A stretch of DNA of 28,140 bases from Gaiellasilicea sp039914895 (GCA_039914895.1 JBDSOJ010000044.1:1-28140); one strand, 5' to 3'. Shown: positions 1 through 7,436, counted from the stretch's first letter. The notes: generated by a model from the letters alone, not told the origin. A program made the numbers and translations.

Positions 1-3
1 GAC

Positions 4-29
4 CCAGGGCCGCCTCAGGGCGGCCCTGG
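4..29. terminator. Perfect GC-rich hairpin at window edge
   Basis: An 11-bp perfect stem (positions 4-14 with 19-29) closes a TCAG loop. No T tract follows, so it may be a terminator of a gene lying to the left or a bidirectional terminator. The stem is seen directly; the role is inferred. Confidence 0.5.
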
Positions 30-346
30 TCGTATGCCGAGTCTGGAAGTCGAGCTTCCTCAAGGGATCTCACAGACGCGGCGCTCGAAACCTTGTCGAG
101 CGCTTCGCGTCGGCACCCTCGGCGATGACGCAGCTGGCCATCGAGAGCCACCGGGAGACTGATAACCCAGCACACCCGTACGCAGCCACCGAGGATCTGA
201 CACCGGTGCGCCGCGGCAACCTTTGGCTCGGCGCTTCCGCCGGGGGGCGTGACCGCAGGCGTCCGCTGAACGAAAAGATCGAATTTCGTATCGCGCGGGG
301 TGCGCCGCGCTCGACGGCCGAGCCTGCTCATGATCGAATTGGTGGT
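30..346. other. Leader stretch without a supported gene
   Basis: An open frame continuous with the methyltransferase runs from 125, but its first 74 residues look non-conserved and match no domain I recognise. I therefore treat the stretch as non-coding leader. It holds a 7-bp hairpin (81-87 with 97-103) and a short AT-richer patch around 270-290 that could carry a promoter. Nothing else is supported. Confidence 0.4.
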
Positions 347-1039
347 ATGGATGAAGCGCACTGGAGCCGGGTCGCCCCGCTGTACCGCTGGCAGATGATG
401 CTGGAGCGCCCGGCGCTCGCCCAGGCGATTGCGCTGGCGGCGCCCCAGCGCCTCGATCGGGTGCTCGACCTCGGCACCGGGACGGCCGGGATGCTGGAGA
501 GGTTGGCGCAGGCTGCCGAGCCGCCGGAGTACGCAGTCGGCGTCGACTTTTCGCAGGAGATGCTCGCGCACGCGCCTCGGCTTCCGCCTCGCTGGCAGCT
601 TCTGTGCGCCGAAGCGCGTGACCTTCCGTTCGAGGACGACAGCTTCGATCTCGTGACGATGGCCTACCTGTTGCACCTGCTCCCGTCGCCGAGCCGGCGG
701 GAGATTCTGTCCGAGGCGGCGCGGGTCTTGACGCGCCGGGGCCGCCTGGTGGTCGTTACTCCGGCGAGGCCGCGATCGCTGCTTGGTCGTGCGTTGTTCG
801 CGCCGCTCGAGTGGCGCGCTGAGCGCTCAGCTGGTCTGCTCGCGGGGTTTCGTTCGCTCGATCCTCGTGCCGATCTCGAGGCGGCTGGGTATGCGGTGCG
901 CGCGATGCGGTACGTCGATCGCGGTTATCGGTCCTGGTGCGTGCTCGCCCAGCCGCGGGCCGCCAAAGCGGCGGCCCACCAGAACGCTCCGAAGCTGTCC
1001 GGGCCGATGTGCGTTCCGACGGACGGCCCAACCCGGTAG
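347..1039 (+). CDS. Class I SAM-dependent methyltransferase
   Basis: Small Rossmann-fold methyltransferase of the Methyltransf_11/UbiE-like type; substrate unknown, cytoplasmic. Counting from ATG 347, motif I VLDLGTGTAGML is at residues 39-50. The acidic beta-2 region (GVDFSQEML) comes at about 68. A DLPFEDDSFDLVTM motif II/post-I segment lies near 95, followed by the usual LLHLLPSPSRREIL helix. I chose ATG 347 because homologous sequence (MDEAHWSRVAPLYRW) begins there; an in-frame ATG at 125 would add 74 unconserved residues. The last 30 or so codons run through a convergent hairpin (957-977) and lie antisense to the end of the adjacent pseudogene, so the original stop was probably near 950 and the tail is read-through. 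The fold is near certain; the reaction is not assignable. Confidence 0.8.
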   Translation: MDEAHWSRVAPLYRWQMMLERPALAQAIALAAPQRLDRVLDLGTGTAGMLERLAQAAEPPEYAVGVDFSQEMLAHAPRLPPRWQLLCAEARDLPFEDDSFDLVTMAYLLHLLPSPSRREILSEAARVLTRRGRLVVVTPARPRSLLGRALFAPLEWRAERSAGLLAGFRSLDPRADLEAAGYAVRAMRYVDRGYRSWCVLAQPRAAKAAAHQNAPKLSGPMCVPTDGPTR

Positions 1040-1967
1040 CGCATCACCTCGACCCCGGCCCGCATCAGCGTGTCGGCAAGAGGATTGGCGTGTGCCCGTG
1101 TCTCGGGGCGGCTTGGCCGACCGCGACGGCCAGCAGGCCCGCGTGTCGGGCAATGTGCTCGGACATGACGGCGACGGCGTCCTCGTCGCAGGCTGTGGTC
1201 GCGAGTTGTGTCGCGGTGCCGCCGTCGAATGAGTAGACGGGCCGCTAGGCGGCCGCGGGAACACGTCCGCCGGGTGCGCCTGCCGCGACGAAGACGTTCC
1301 CGATCAGCGGCGTCAGCCGGGTGACCTGCGCTGCCGCTTCGCTTGCCGTCGCTCCTGCGGCGACCCGCCTGCGCGGCTTCCAGGACGCAGATGCCGACGC
1401 CGAAGCTCGTGGTACCGCTATCGACCACCGTGACCGGAAGCGGTGCGTCTCTCGCGGCGTTCGCGCGGATTCGACGGTGCCCGAGGCGCGGGCGCTGAGA
1501 TACACGGAGAGAACGTGCTCGGCGCCGGCGTCGGCGCTTCCTGGTAGGCATGAGGAAGCCAGCGGGGTTCGGCTGCGAGGTCGTTGCGTGCGCGCCGGCG
1601 GCGATCCGCTCGTAGAACCACGCGACACGCCAAGGCGAACTTCGCGATATCCGCACAGGTGACTGCGACGCCGGCGCGACGCCCCAGCAGCCGAGCGCAT
1701 TCGCGGCCCCCGGATTGCCCGTCCCGGCCGATCGCAGATCGACCCTGCCGCCGCTGACGCCGCGCGCGGCGATCGCCGCCGCCGGAAACACGCCGAGCCA
1801 ATACCCCGCCGCGGCCGCCGCACGGAGGGGCCTGCGCACCCGTGTCACCCCCACGCGCACGACGTTCACTTTCCGGCCGACGAGATCATCATCGCCGTCC
1901 ACGCCGACCACGACCGGCACTGGCGGGAACGAAACCTTGCAGGCAAGGTCCGCAGCCACCATCTCAA
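925..1967 (-). pseudogene. Decayed PlsY-like/DegV-like fusion gene
   Basis: Three minus-strand frames each carry pieces of one protein. From a possible TTG at 1967 (after GAGGGG) comes LRWWLRTLPARF. A second frame continues with PVPVVVGVDGDDDLVGRK, then a PlsY-like stretch, YWLGVFPAAAIAAR and VDLRSAGTGNPGAANALG (PlsY families have a similar G-S-G-N-x-G-A-T-N motif). After another shift, AGVAVTCADIAKFALA follows. The downstream half is DegV-like: EHVLSVYLSARASGTVESA, VTVVDSGTTSFGVGICVLEA, LIGNVFVAAGAPGGRVPAA, and finally VMRYRVGPSVGTHIGPDSF. I count at least four frame changes. An in-frame TAG also follows PAAA (about 1245). The internal part of PlsY seems deleted. Intact versions would join an acyl-phosphate acyltransferase domain to a fatty-acid-binding DegV domain. 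The identification is by remembered motifs, not search. Confidence 0.7.
957..977. terminator. Hairpin between convergent genes
   Basis: GGGCCGCC (957-964) pairs with GGCGGCCC (970-977) around loop AAAGC. It sits where the methyltransferase and the convergent PlsY-DegV remnant should both end, as expected of a bidirectional terminator. Both present frames read through it. Confidence 0.45.
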
Positions 1968-2070
1968 CCCCTCACCGAGTTGCTCGTCGAGGCAGACGGC
2001 GTCGCATCGGTCCGAACCTGACCGCGGAGCCGCGCGCGGACTGTTCACCCAAGTCTTGCCGTCGTGCCAG

Positions 2071-2107
2071 GCATCATCGACTGAGACGCAGATGCATCCG
2101 ATGATGC
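2071..2107. promoter_or_regulatory. Inverted repeat upstream of relaxase (operator or oriT)
   Basis: GCATCATCG (2071-2079) and CGATGATGC (2099-2107) form a perfect 9-bp inverted repeat with 19 bp between arms. It ends 3 bp before the proposed -10 box of the relaxase gene and would cover the -35 region. It may be an autoregulatory operator, or part of the transfer origin, which in MobF systems often lies next to the relaxase gene. The sequence does not decide between them. Confidence 0.4.
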
Positions 2108-2110
2108 GTT

Positions 2111-2116
2111 TATGCT
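2111..2116 (+). promoter_or_regulatory. -10 box for leaderless relaxase mRNA
   Basis: TATGCT fits TAnnnT and stands 6 bp before GTG 2123. No Shine-Dalgarno is visible, so transcription probably begins at the start codon. Confidence 0.45.
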
Positions 2117-2122
2117 TCAGGT

Positions 2123-5100
2123 GTGCTGAGTGTTGCGAAGCTGACGCCGGGACAAGAGAGCTACTACGAGCGCTCGGTCTCTGCCGGGATGGATGATTAC
2201 TACGCCGGTCGGGGTGAGTCGCCCGGTGTCTGGGTCGGCCGGGGCGCGGCTGAGCTCGATCTGGACGGGATCGTCGAGGAGGGACAGCTGGGGCGGTTGA
2301 TCGGCGGTCGTGATCCGTTGACATCGGCTGTGCTCCGCTCACACCCGCCGAAGCGGCGGATCACGGTGGAGCGGATCGAGGTGGAGACGGGCCGGCGCTG
2401 GCTGGAGCAGAAGACGCTGGCGCCGGTGGCCGGCTTCGACTTGGTCTTCTCTGTGCCGAAGAGTGTCAGCTTGCTGCACGCGCTCGGCGATGAGGAGACG
2501 CGGCTCGCGATCACCCAGGCGCATCTCTCGGCGTGGCAGGCGGCGCTCGCCTACCTCGAGGAGGATGCGTGCGTGCTGCGGCGAGGCAAGAACGGGGTCG
2601 TCCGCGAGCACGGCGGTGGCTTTGTTGCTGCCGCCTATCAGCACCGCACCAGCCGGGCTGAGGATCCGCATCTGCACACGCACGTGATCGTGGCCAACAT
2701 GGCGCAGAGCTCCAGCGACGGGGAGTGGCGGGCGCTGGACGGGGAGGCGATCTTGAAGACCTACCGGCTCGCCGCCGGCTACCTCTACGAGGCCCAGCTT
2801 CGCTACGAGCTCTCGCGCAGCCTCGGGTTCGAATGGGCAACGCCGGAGAAGGGCTGGGCCGAGCTCAGAGACGTTCCGCGGACGGTGATCGACGCCTTCT
2901 CGCGCCGGCGCGCCCAGATCAAGGAACGGATGGCCGAGCAGCACATGAGCGGCTTCCATGCCGCCAAGGTCGCCGCCCTCGCCACCCGAGAACGGAAAGA
3001 GAACGTCGACCTTCCCCGCCTGCGCGAAGAGTGGGCGGCGCGGGCGGCCGAGCACGGCCTCGGCCAACGCGAGCTCCAGCAGCTCGTCCGGCACACGCCC
3101 CATCAGGAGCCGACCCCCGCCGAACTGCTCTCCACGGCCGAACGGCTGCTCGGGCCCGAGGGCCTGACCGAAAAACGAACCTCGTTCTCGGAGCCGGAGC
3201 TTGCGATGGCCTGGGCGCAAGCGCACACGCAAGGAGCCTTCGTAGAGCGCATCCGCGAGCTCGGCGAGCGCCTCCTCACGATCGGCGGCGTGCAACGGCT
3301 AACCGAGCCCGCGCCCGGCCGTCCCGCCTCCTACTCCACGCGCGAGTTGCTCGAGCTGGAGCGGGGCGCTCTCGAGTTGGTCGAGCGCGGACGCTCCGCA
3401 GGCGTGGCGAGCGTGCCCGCTGCGATCGTCGAAGAGACAGTGACCAAGCGAAGGGGCGCGCCACTCTCCGCTGAGCAGGAGGCGATGGTTCGCGCCGTCT
3501 TGACGAGCCCGGACCGGGTCGTCTGCGTCGTCGGTCCCGCCGGGGCGGGCAAGACGACCGCGACCCACGCCCTCGCCGAAGCATTCAACGCGGCGGGCGC
3601 TCCGGTGCTGGGTGCGGCCCCGTCCGGGATCGCTGCCGAGCGGCTCCAAGACGAGACCGGCATTCCCTCCCGGACGCTCCATCGCCTGCTCGCAGACGCA
3701 AGGCGAGCGGAGGGCTTGCCCGAGGGCTGCGTCCTCATCGTCGACGAGGCCGCGATGGCCGAGACGCGCGTCCTGGCTCTCATTCTTGCGGCGGTCGAGC
3801 AGGCGGGCGGCAAGGCAATCCTGATCGGCGACCCACAGCAACTCCCCGCGGTCGGCGCGGGCGGACTCTTCGCCGCCATCGTCGAACGACACGGCGCGAT
3901 CGAGCTGACCGAGAACCAGCGCCAACGGGACGAGCTGGAGCGGCGTGCGCTCCAGGCGGTCAGGGACGGACTCGGCCGCGACTACCTCGCCTTCGCCGAC
4001 CAACGCGGCCGCCTGGTCGTCGCGAACGATCCGCTCGAAAGCCGGGCGCGCCTGCTCGGCGACTGGTGGCAGCACGCCCGCACCGACCTGGCCGGCAACC
4101 TGATGCTCGCCCACCGCCGCACCGACGTCGCCGAGCTGAACGCGCACGCGCGGGCGCTGATGCAAGCGGAAAGCAGGCTGGGCGACGAGCGCCTCTTGAC
4201 GGTGGGGCACGAGTTCCGAGCCGGCGACCGGATCCTCTGCCGCCGCAACTCCGATGCTCTCGACGTCCGCAACGGGACACGCGGCACAGTCGAGCACGTC
4301 GACCGCGACCGCCGCGAGCTGCGCGTGCGAACCGACCGCGGCGACCACGTCGTGCTCTCGACGTCGTACCTCGAAGCCGGACACGTCCGGCACGCCTACG
4401 CCCTAACCGGACACGCGAGCCAGGGCCTGACGGTCGAGCGCGCCTTCGTCCTCGGCGGCGAGGGAGCACAGCTGCAGGAATGGGGCTACGTCGCTCTCTC
4501 GCGCGCCTACACCGAGACCCGGCTCTACCTCACCGAGTCGACGCTCGAGCCAGAGACACACGCGCAGGCGATCGGCCCGCGCGACTCGCTCTCACGCTTT
4601 GCGCAGGCGCTCGAGTCCCCCAACGCCGAGCGCCTCGCGCTCGAACACAGTCAGCCGAGCGCCCGCTCCCGACCACGAACACAGGTCGTACTCGAGCGAG
4701 CTAACCCGACAAGCCCGGAGCTGCGCTTCCTCGAACAGGATCGGCTCGCGACCGAGCGACTCCGAGAAGGCGCCCAGCGACGGCTCGCCGAGGCAGAGCG
4801 AGAGGTTGCTCGCCTTCCCTTCTTCATCCGAGGGCGCCGGCGCAACACGCTCGAATCGAGGGCCAGGCACGAACGGCAGACACTCAGCCTGACGGCCGGG
4901 AAGCTGGACCAGCTCCAGGAGCGGACGGCGGAGGCGAGAACCCGGGCCTCGCTCGAGCCGCCCAAGCCTCCGGCCCGCCGCGAGCGTGCGCGAGCCATCG
5001 AGCGCGAGCCGACACAGCTCGTCTCGACCTCTGATCGAGGTCAGAGGTCGAGACCGATGCCCAGGCTGCGCTCGAGCTCCATCAGCCGGCGAAACTCGAA

Positions 5101-5230
5101 CAGCTTGCCCGCATCCTGCTCGCGTCCGAGCGCAGCAAGCATCCGCCCCAGATCGGCCGGCGAGGCGATCTCGGCTCGAATCCCCTTGCCCAGGTACTCG
5201 CGTCTCGAGGCCCGGCGCAGGTCGTCGTAG
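2123..5230 (+). CDS. traA: MobF/TraA conjugative relaxase-helicase
   Basis: Nicks the transfer origin, stays bound to the 5' end and unwinds the strand for transfer. Residues 8-27 (LTPGQESYYERSV...DDYYAG) carry paired tyrosines at 14-15 and 26-27, of which one is the likely nucleophile. The HUH metal site is HLHTH at 183-187. A RecD/TraI-like SF1 helicase follows: Walker A GPAGAGKTT 471-479, VDEAAM near 540, GDPQQLP near 569, HASQGLTVERAF from 764 and YVALSRA from 789. An Arg/Glu-rich coiled tail begins near 880. GTG 2123 is chosen because family members start with similar LSVAKLTPGQ sequence and a -10 box lies 6 bp upstream. The last 60 or so residues (from about 5040) are Ser/Arg-rich antisense of the convergent nucleotidyltransferase gene, so the native stop seems lost. 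No coupling protein or secretion genes are in view, which suggests a mobilizable rather than self-transmissible element. Confidence 0.95.
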   Translation: MLSVAKLTPGQESYYERSVSAGMDDYYAGRGESPGVWVGRGAAELDLDGIVEEGQLGRLIGGRDPLTSAVLRSHPPKRRITVERIEVETGRRWLEQKTLAPVAGFDLVFSVPKSVSLLHALGDEETRLAITQAHLSAWQAALAYLEEDACVLRRGKNGVVREHGGGFVAAAYQHRTSRAEDPHLHTHVIVANMAQSSSDGEWRALDGEAILKTYRLAAGYLYEAQLRYELSRSLGFEWATPEKGWAELRDVPRTVIDAFSRRRAQIKERMAEQHMSGFHAAKVAALATRERKENVDLPRLREEWAARAAEHGLGQRELQQLVRHTPHQEPTPAELLSTAERLLGPEGLTEKRTSFSEPELAMAWAQAHTQGAFVERIRELGERLLTIGGVQRLTEPAPGRPASYSTRELLELERGALELVERGRSAGVASVPAAIVEETVTKRRGAPLSAEQEAMVRAVLTSPDRVVCVVGPAGAGKTTATHALAEAFNAAGAPVLGAAPSGIAAERLQDETGIPSRTLHRLLADARRAEGLPEGCVLIVDEAAMAETRVLALILAAVEQAGGKAILIGDPQQLPAVGAGGLFAAIVERHGAIELTENQRQRDELERRALQAVRDGLGRDYLAFADQRGRLVVANDPLESRARLLGDWWQHARTDLAGNLMLAHRRTDVAELNAHARALMQAESRLGDERLLTVGHEFRAGDRILCRRNSDALDVRNGTRGTVEHVDRDRRELRVRTDRGDHVVLSTSYLEAGHVRHAYALTGHASQGLTVERAFVLGGEGAQLQEWGYVALSRAYTETRLYLTESTLEPETHAQAIGPRDSLSRFAQALESPNAERLALEHSQPSARSRPRTQVVLERANPTSPELRFLEQDRLATERLREGAQRRLAEAEREVARLPFFIRGRRRNTLESRARHERQTLSLTAGKLDQLQERTAEARTRASLEPPKPPARRERARAIEREPTQLVSTSDRGQRSRPMPRLRSSSISRRNSNSLPASCSRPSAASIRPRSAGEAISARIPLPRYSRLEARRRSS
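5021..5054. terminator. 14-bp perfect hairpin between convergent genes
   Basis: Positions 5021-5034 pair perfectly with 5041-5054 around TCGAGG. The TGA stop of the minus-strand nucleotidyltransferase (5041-5043) is in the stem. The symmetrical TGA on the plus strand (5032-5034) is out of frame with the relaxase, so the relaxase frame runs on. Best read as a bidirectional terminator. Confidence 0.6.
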
Positions 5231-5556
5231 CCGCCCGTCCCCTCCGGCTGGGCGACCAGCTTCAGCTCCCCCTTCGCCGTCAGCAGCTCCAGCAGCGGCT
5301 CGCGGACAAGTGTCTCCTGGTCGAACGAGAACCGCTTCCCATCCGCCCGGCGTGCCTCCAACTCGCCCAGCGCTTCCCCGAGCCGACGCAGCCCTTCCTC
5401 GGTCCGCATCCGCGGCACCACATCCAACCCATACGTCAGCTCCTCCGCACCCTGAACGATCCGAGCGAAACCTCCGACCACGATGTACGTGACCCGATGC
5501 CGCTCCAGCGTTCCCAGCAGCCCGAGCGGATCGAACTTCACCTCCGGCTCGGCCAC
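5041..5556 (-). CDS. Nucleotidyltransferase-fold protein, possible toxin
   Basis: A 171-residue protein of the pol-beta-like nucleotidyltransferase superfamily (AbiEii/MNT-like). Residues 24-48 (YIVVGGFARIVQG...ELTYGLDVVP) match the GG-x-A...T-x-D-x-D pattern. The C-terminal IASPADLGRMLAALGREQDA is the helical segment usual in these proteins. The first metal-binding aspartate is replaced: TYGLDVV has Gly43 where Asp is expected, and only Asp45 remains. The protein may thus be inactive or use another residue. It starts with GTG 2 bp after the XRE gene stop, so the two are co-transcribed as in toxin-antitoxin or phage-defence pairs. That role is inferred from pairing and from location in a mobile element. 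Confidence 0.75.
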   Translation of the reverse strand: MAEPEVKFDPLGLLGTLERHRVTYIVVGGFARIVQGAEELTYGLDVVPRMRTEEGLRRLGEALGELEARRADGKRFSFDQETLVREPLLELLTAKGELKLVAQPEGTGGYDDLRRASRREYLGKGIRAEIASPADLGRMLAALGREQDAGKLFEFRRLMELERSLGIGLDL

Positions 5557-5558
5557 CT

Positions 5559-5852
5559 CTATTGCTCCTCGCGCTCGAGCGCCGACAGATAACGCTGAAC
5601 ACGGCGCTCCGGCGAAAGCATCAGATTCTTCCCCAACCGCTCCGCCCGACCCGGCTCATACCGCACCAACTCCAACGAAAGATCGAACTCGCAGGCCCGC
5701 ACGAGTGAGATCAGCGTCTCAACACTCGGAGCGACCGCCCCCTGCTCCCACCGCGCGATCACCGAACGATCTTTACTGATTTTCTCAGCAAGCTCAGTCT
5801 GCGTCAGACCCGCCCGCAGCCTCGCCTCTCTGATCAAATCGCCGCTCCGCAT
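5559..5852 (-). CDS. XRE-family HTH regulator, possible antitoxin
   Basis: A 97-residue protein. About residues 5-55 form a Cro/C1-type helix-turn-helix (GDLIREARLRAGLTQTELAE, then SVIARWEQGAVAPSVETL). A basic C-terminal tail follows that could contact its partner. ATG 5852 is preferred over TTG 5858 because TAGACT lies 7 bp before it, the leaderless arrangement seen elsewhere in the window. It precedes the nucleotidyltransferase gene by 2 bp and diverges from the excisionase/integrase genes, so it may repress both its own operon and element excision. The family is clear; the antitoxin role is inferred. Confidence 0.85.
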   Translation of the reverse strand: MRSGDLIREARLRAGLTQTELAEKISKDRSVIARWEQGAVAPSVETLISLVRACEFDLSLELVRYEPGRAERLGKNLMLSPERRVQRYLSALEREEQ

Positions 5853-5859
5853 CCGCAAG

Positions 5860-5865
5860 AGTCTA
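5860..5865 (-). promoter_or_regulatory. -10 box for leaderless XRE mRNA
   Basis: On the minus strand TAGACT stands 7 bp before ATG 5852, with no Shine-Dalgarno between. Confidence 0.4.
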
Positions 5866-5884
5866 CGCTGTTAGCGCACCAGAC

Positions 5885-5913
5885 TTGATGATGTCCGACG
5901 TTGCAGATATGCT
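5885..5913 (+). promoter_or_regulatory. Candidate sigma70 promoter for xis-int
   Basis: TTGATG (5885-5890) and TATGCT (5908-5913) are 17 bp apart in the AT-richer divergent region between the XRE gene and the excisionase gene. A second TAATAT (5922-5927) is nearby. The motifs are seen; the activity is inferred. Confidence 0.45.
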
Positions 5914-5950
5914 ACCCGCTCTAATATGACTACAGAGCGATGACTTCTCG

Positions 5951-6172
5951 ATGGACGCGGATCACCTGCTGACCGCGCGCGAGGTGGCCACCCTACTCCA
6001 CCTCTCGACACCCAGCGTGCTTCGCCGCTGGCGAGCCGGAGAGCTGCCCGGCTTCCGTCTGAGCTCGAACGTCCTACGATTCCGCGGCTCCGAGATCGAT
6101 GCCTACCTCGAAGCGCATCGAGGCCCCGCACCCGTCTACGCTCGGGTTCCCAACAGTCAAGAAGAGGGTTGA
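5951..6172 (+). CDS. Excisionase-like MerR/HTH_17 protein
   Basis: A 73-residue winged-HTH protein: LLTAREVATLLHLSTPSVLRRW, then GELPGFRLSSNVLRFRGSEI, the typical recombination-directionality or AlpA-like layout (HTH helix pair, arginine wing, sheet). It precedes the integrase by 3 bp in the same direction, so it probably steers integration versus excision or regulates integrase expression. Length is normal for such factors. The fold is clear. The excisionase role rests on position. Confidence 0.85.
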   Translation: MDADHLLTAREVATLLHLSTPSVLRRWRAGELPGFRLSSNVLRFRGSEIDAYLEAHRGPAPVYARVPNSQEEG

Positions 6173-6175
6173 GCG

Positions 6176-7288
6176 ATGCCCGCTGCGCAGCGAGGACAGA
6201 TCTACCGCACGAGCACCGGTTACGGCATCCGCTGGTATGACGAGACAGGCAAGCGGCGCCGCCGAAGCGGTTTCAAGTCCCGATCCGAGGCACGCCAGTG
6301 GTACGAGGACGTCGAGCGGCGGCGGATGCGCGGCGACATCGCTCGTCCCGCACGGATGACCTTCGTCGAGTTGGTCGAGCGCTACCTCAGAACGCACGCG
6401 GTCGGCCGAGAAGCTTCCACGATGACGACGCTACGCGAACGGCTCAGCCATTCCGTGAGCGTGTTCGGCGAACTGAAGCTGAGCGAGCTCGAGCGTATGA
6501 CCGTCGAGATCGCGGAATGGCAGACGACTCTCCCCGAGCGCTCACGCTACGGAATCGTCCAAGCGCTCCGGCAAACACTCGAAGCCGGTGTGCGCTGGGG
6601 GCTCATGAACCGCAACCCAGCCAAGCTTGCCGGCTCGAATCCGCAACCGCGGCAGCCGGAGATCGAGCCGTTCTCCCGCACCGAGGTCGACAGGCTCGCG
6701 GTCGAGCTGGGTCCGTGGGGTGCGGTCGCACTGTTCGCCGGCGAGACCGGCCTGCGTCCATCCGAGTGGATCGCGCTGGAATGGCGCGACGTCTCGAGAA
6801 CAGACGGCGTGACCCTTGTGCAGCGAACGTTCTCGCGCGGTCGGCTAAAGGCCTACGGGAAAACCGAGCGGTCGCGCCGACGCGTGCCGCTCTCGACCCG
6901 CGCCTTCGATGCTCTCGACTCCTTCCCACACCGGCTCAACTCCCGTCTGGTCTTTCCCGCGCCCGGGGGCGGGAACCGCGTCCGCGCAGGGCACGGCAGC
7001 TACCTCGACCTCCACAACTGGCGGGCGCGCGAATGGCTTCCCGCTCTCGACGCCGCCGGACTGCCACGGCGCCGCATCTACGACCTCCGCCACTCCTTTG
7101 CCACGTGGGCGCTCGCGGCGGGGCTCTCGATCTTCGAGCTCGCCCGCTACATGGGGACGTCGGTCGACATGATCGACCGCACCTACGGCCACCTTGCCCG
7201 CGGTTCAGAGGACCTGGCGCGTGCCAAGCTCGACGCCCACGCCGCCACAGATCTTGACCGTTTAGGCCAGGATCGGGCCACGCCCTAG
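6176..7288 (+). CDS. int: Tyrosine site-specific integrase
   Basis: A 370-residue phage-type integrase. The N-terminal arm (about 1-55, GYGIRWYDETGKRRRRSG) is the AP2-like arm-binding domain. Residues 60-150 are the SAM-like core-binding domain. The catalytic domain holds Arg194 in ETGLRPSEW, a Lys near 225 (KTERSRRRVPL), Arg305 in IYDLRHSF and the nucleophile Tyr337 in DRTYGHL. The usual first His of box II is Tyr, a frequent variant in actinobacterial relatives. The gene ends 55 bp from the 3' end of tRNA-Val, the normal position for an integrase whose attachment site is that tRNA. The DNA to its left is therefore the integrated element. Confidence 0.95.
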   Translation: MPAAQRGQIYRTSTGYGIRWYDETGKRRRRSGFKSRSEARQWYEDVERRRMRGDIARPARMTFVELVERYLRTHAVGREASTMTTLRERLSHSVSVFGELKLSELERMTVEIAEWQTTLPERSRYGIVQALRQTLEAGVRWGLMNRNPAKLAGSNPQPRQPEIEPFSRTEVDRLAVELGPWGAVALFAGETGLRPSEWIALEWRDVSRTDGVTLVQRTFSRGRLKAYGKTERSRRRVPLSTRAFDALDSFPHRLNSRLVFPAPGGGNRVRAGHGSYLDLHNWRAREWLPALDAAGLPRRRIYDLRHSFATWALAAGLSIFELARYMGTSVDMIDRTYGHLARGSEDLARAKLDAHAATDLDRLGQDRATP

Positions 7289-7311
7289 AAATCGTCGCCG
7301 TCGGAGGAAAC

Positions 7312-7337
7312 GAAAGCCCTGCATTTGCAGGGCTTTC
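7312..7337. terminator. Hairpin terminator after integrase
   Basis: GAAAGCCCTGCA (7312-7323) pairs perfectly with TGCAGGGCTTTC (7326-7337) around TT. On the plus strand the 3' arm supplies CTTTC. It can terminate both the integrase transcript and the tRNA transcript coming from the right. Confidence 0.7.
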
Positions 7338-7343
7338 GCGTCA

Positions 7344-7389
7344 TGGGCGGTACTGGGCTCGAACCAGTGACCCCCAGCTTGTCGAGCTG
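7344..7389. other. Putative attachment site in tRNA-Val 3' half
   Basis: Integrases encoded next to a tRNA gene generally recombine within its 3' half, from the anticodon loop to the end. That segment here is 7344 to about 7389. No second copy of it was seen in 1-2122, so the partner site lies outside the window or is too short to notice. Confidence 0.4.
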
Positions 7390-7416
7390 GTGCTCTCCCA
7401 ACTGAGCTAACCGCCC
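7344..7416 (-). tRNA. tRNA-Val(GAC)
   Basis: A complete 73-nt cloverleaf on the minus strand. Acceptor GGGCGGT pairs with ACCGCCC, discriminator is A, and CCA is not encoded. The D arm is GCTC/GAGC. Anticodon stem CCAGC/GCTGG has loop TCGACAA, giving anticodon GAC. The T arm is ACTGG/CCAGT with loop TTCGAGC. Position 33 reads C where nearly all tRNAs have U. The 3' end faces the integrase, so integration would restore the tRNA. Confidence 0.95.
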
Positions 7417-7436
7417 TCGCAGCGTCCAATCGTACC

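Noticed and set aside
756..1823. Long overlapping Arg-rich open frames on both strands of the left region
   Set aside because: They are shadows of the high-GC pseudogene and methyltransferase. Only the frame pieces with DegV-like or PlsY-like motifs carry recognisable sequence.
1..2122. Left attachment repeat matching the tRNA-Val 3' end
   Set aside because: No stretch resembling TGGGCGGTACTGGGCTCGAA was found here, so the boundary is not in view or is too short to recognise.
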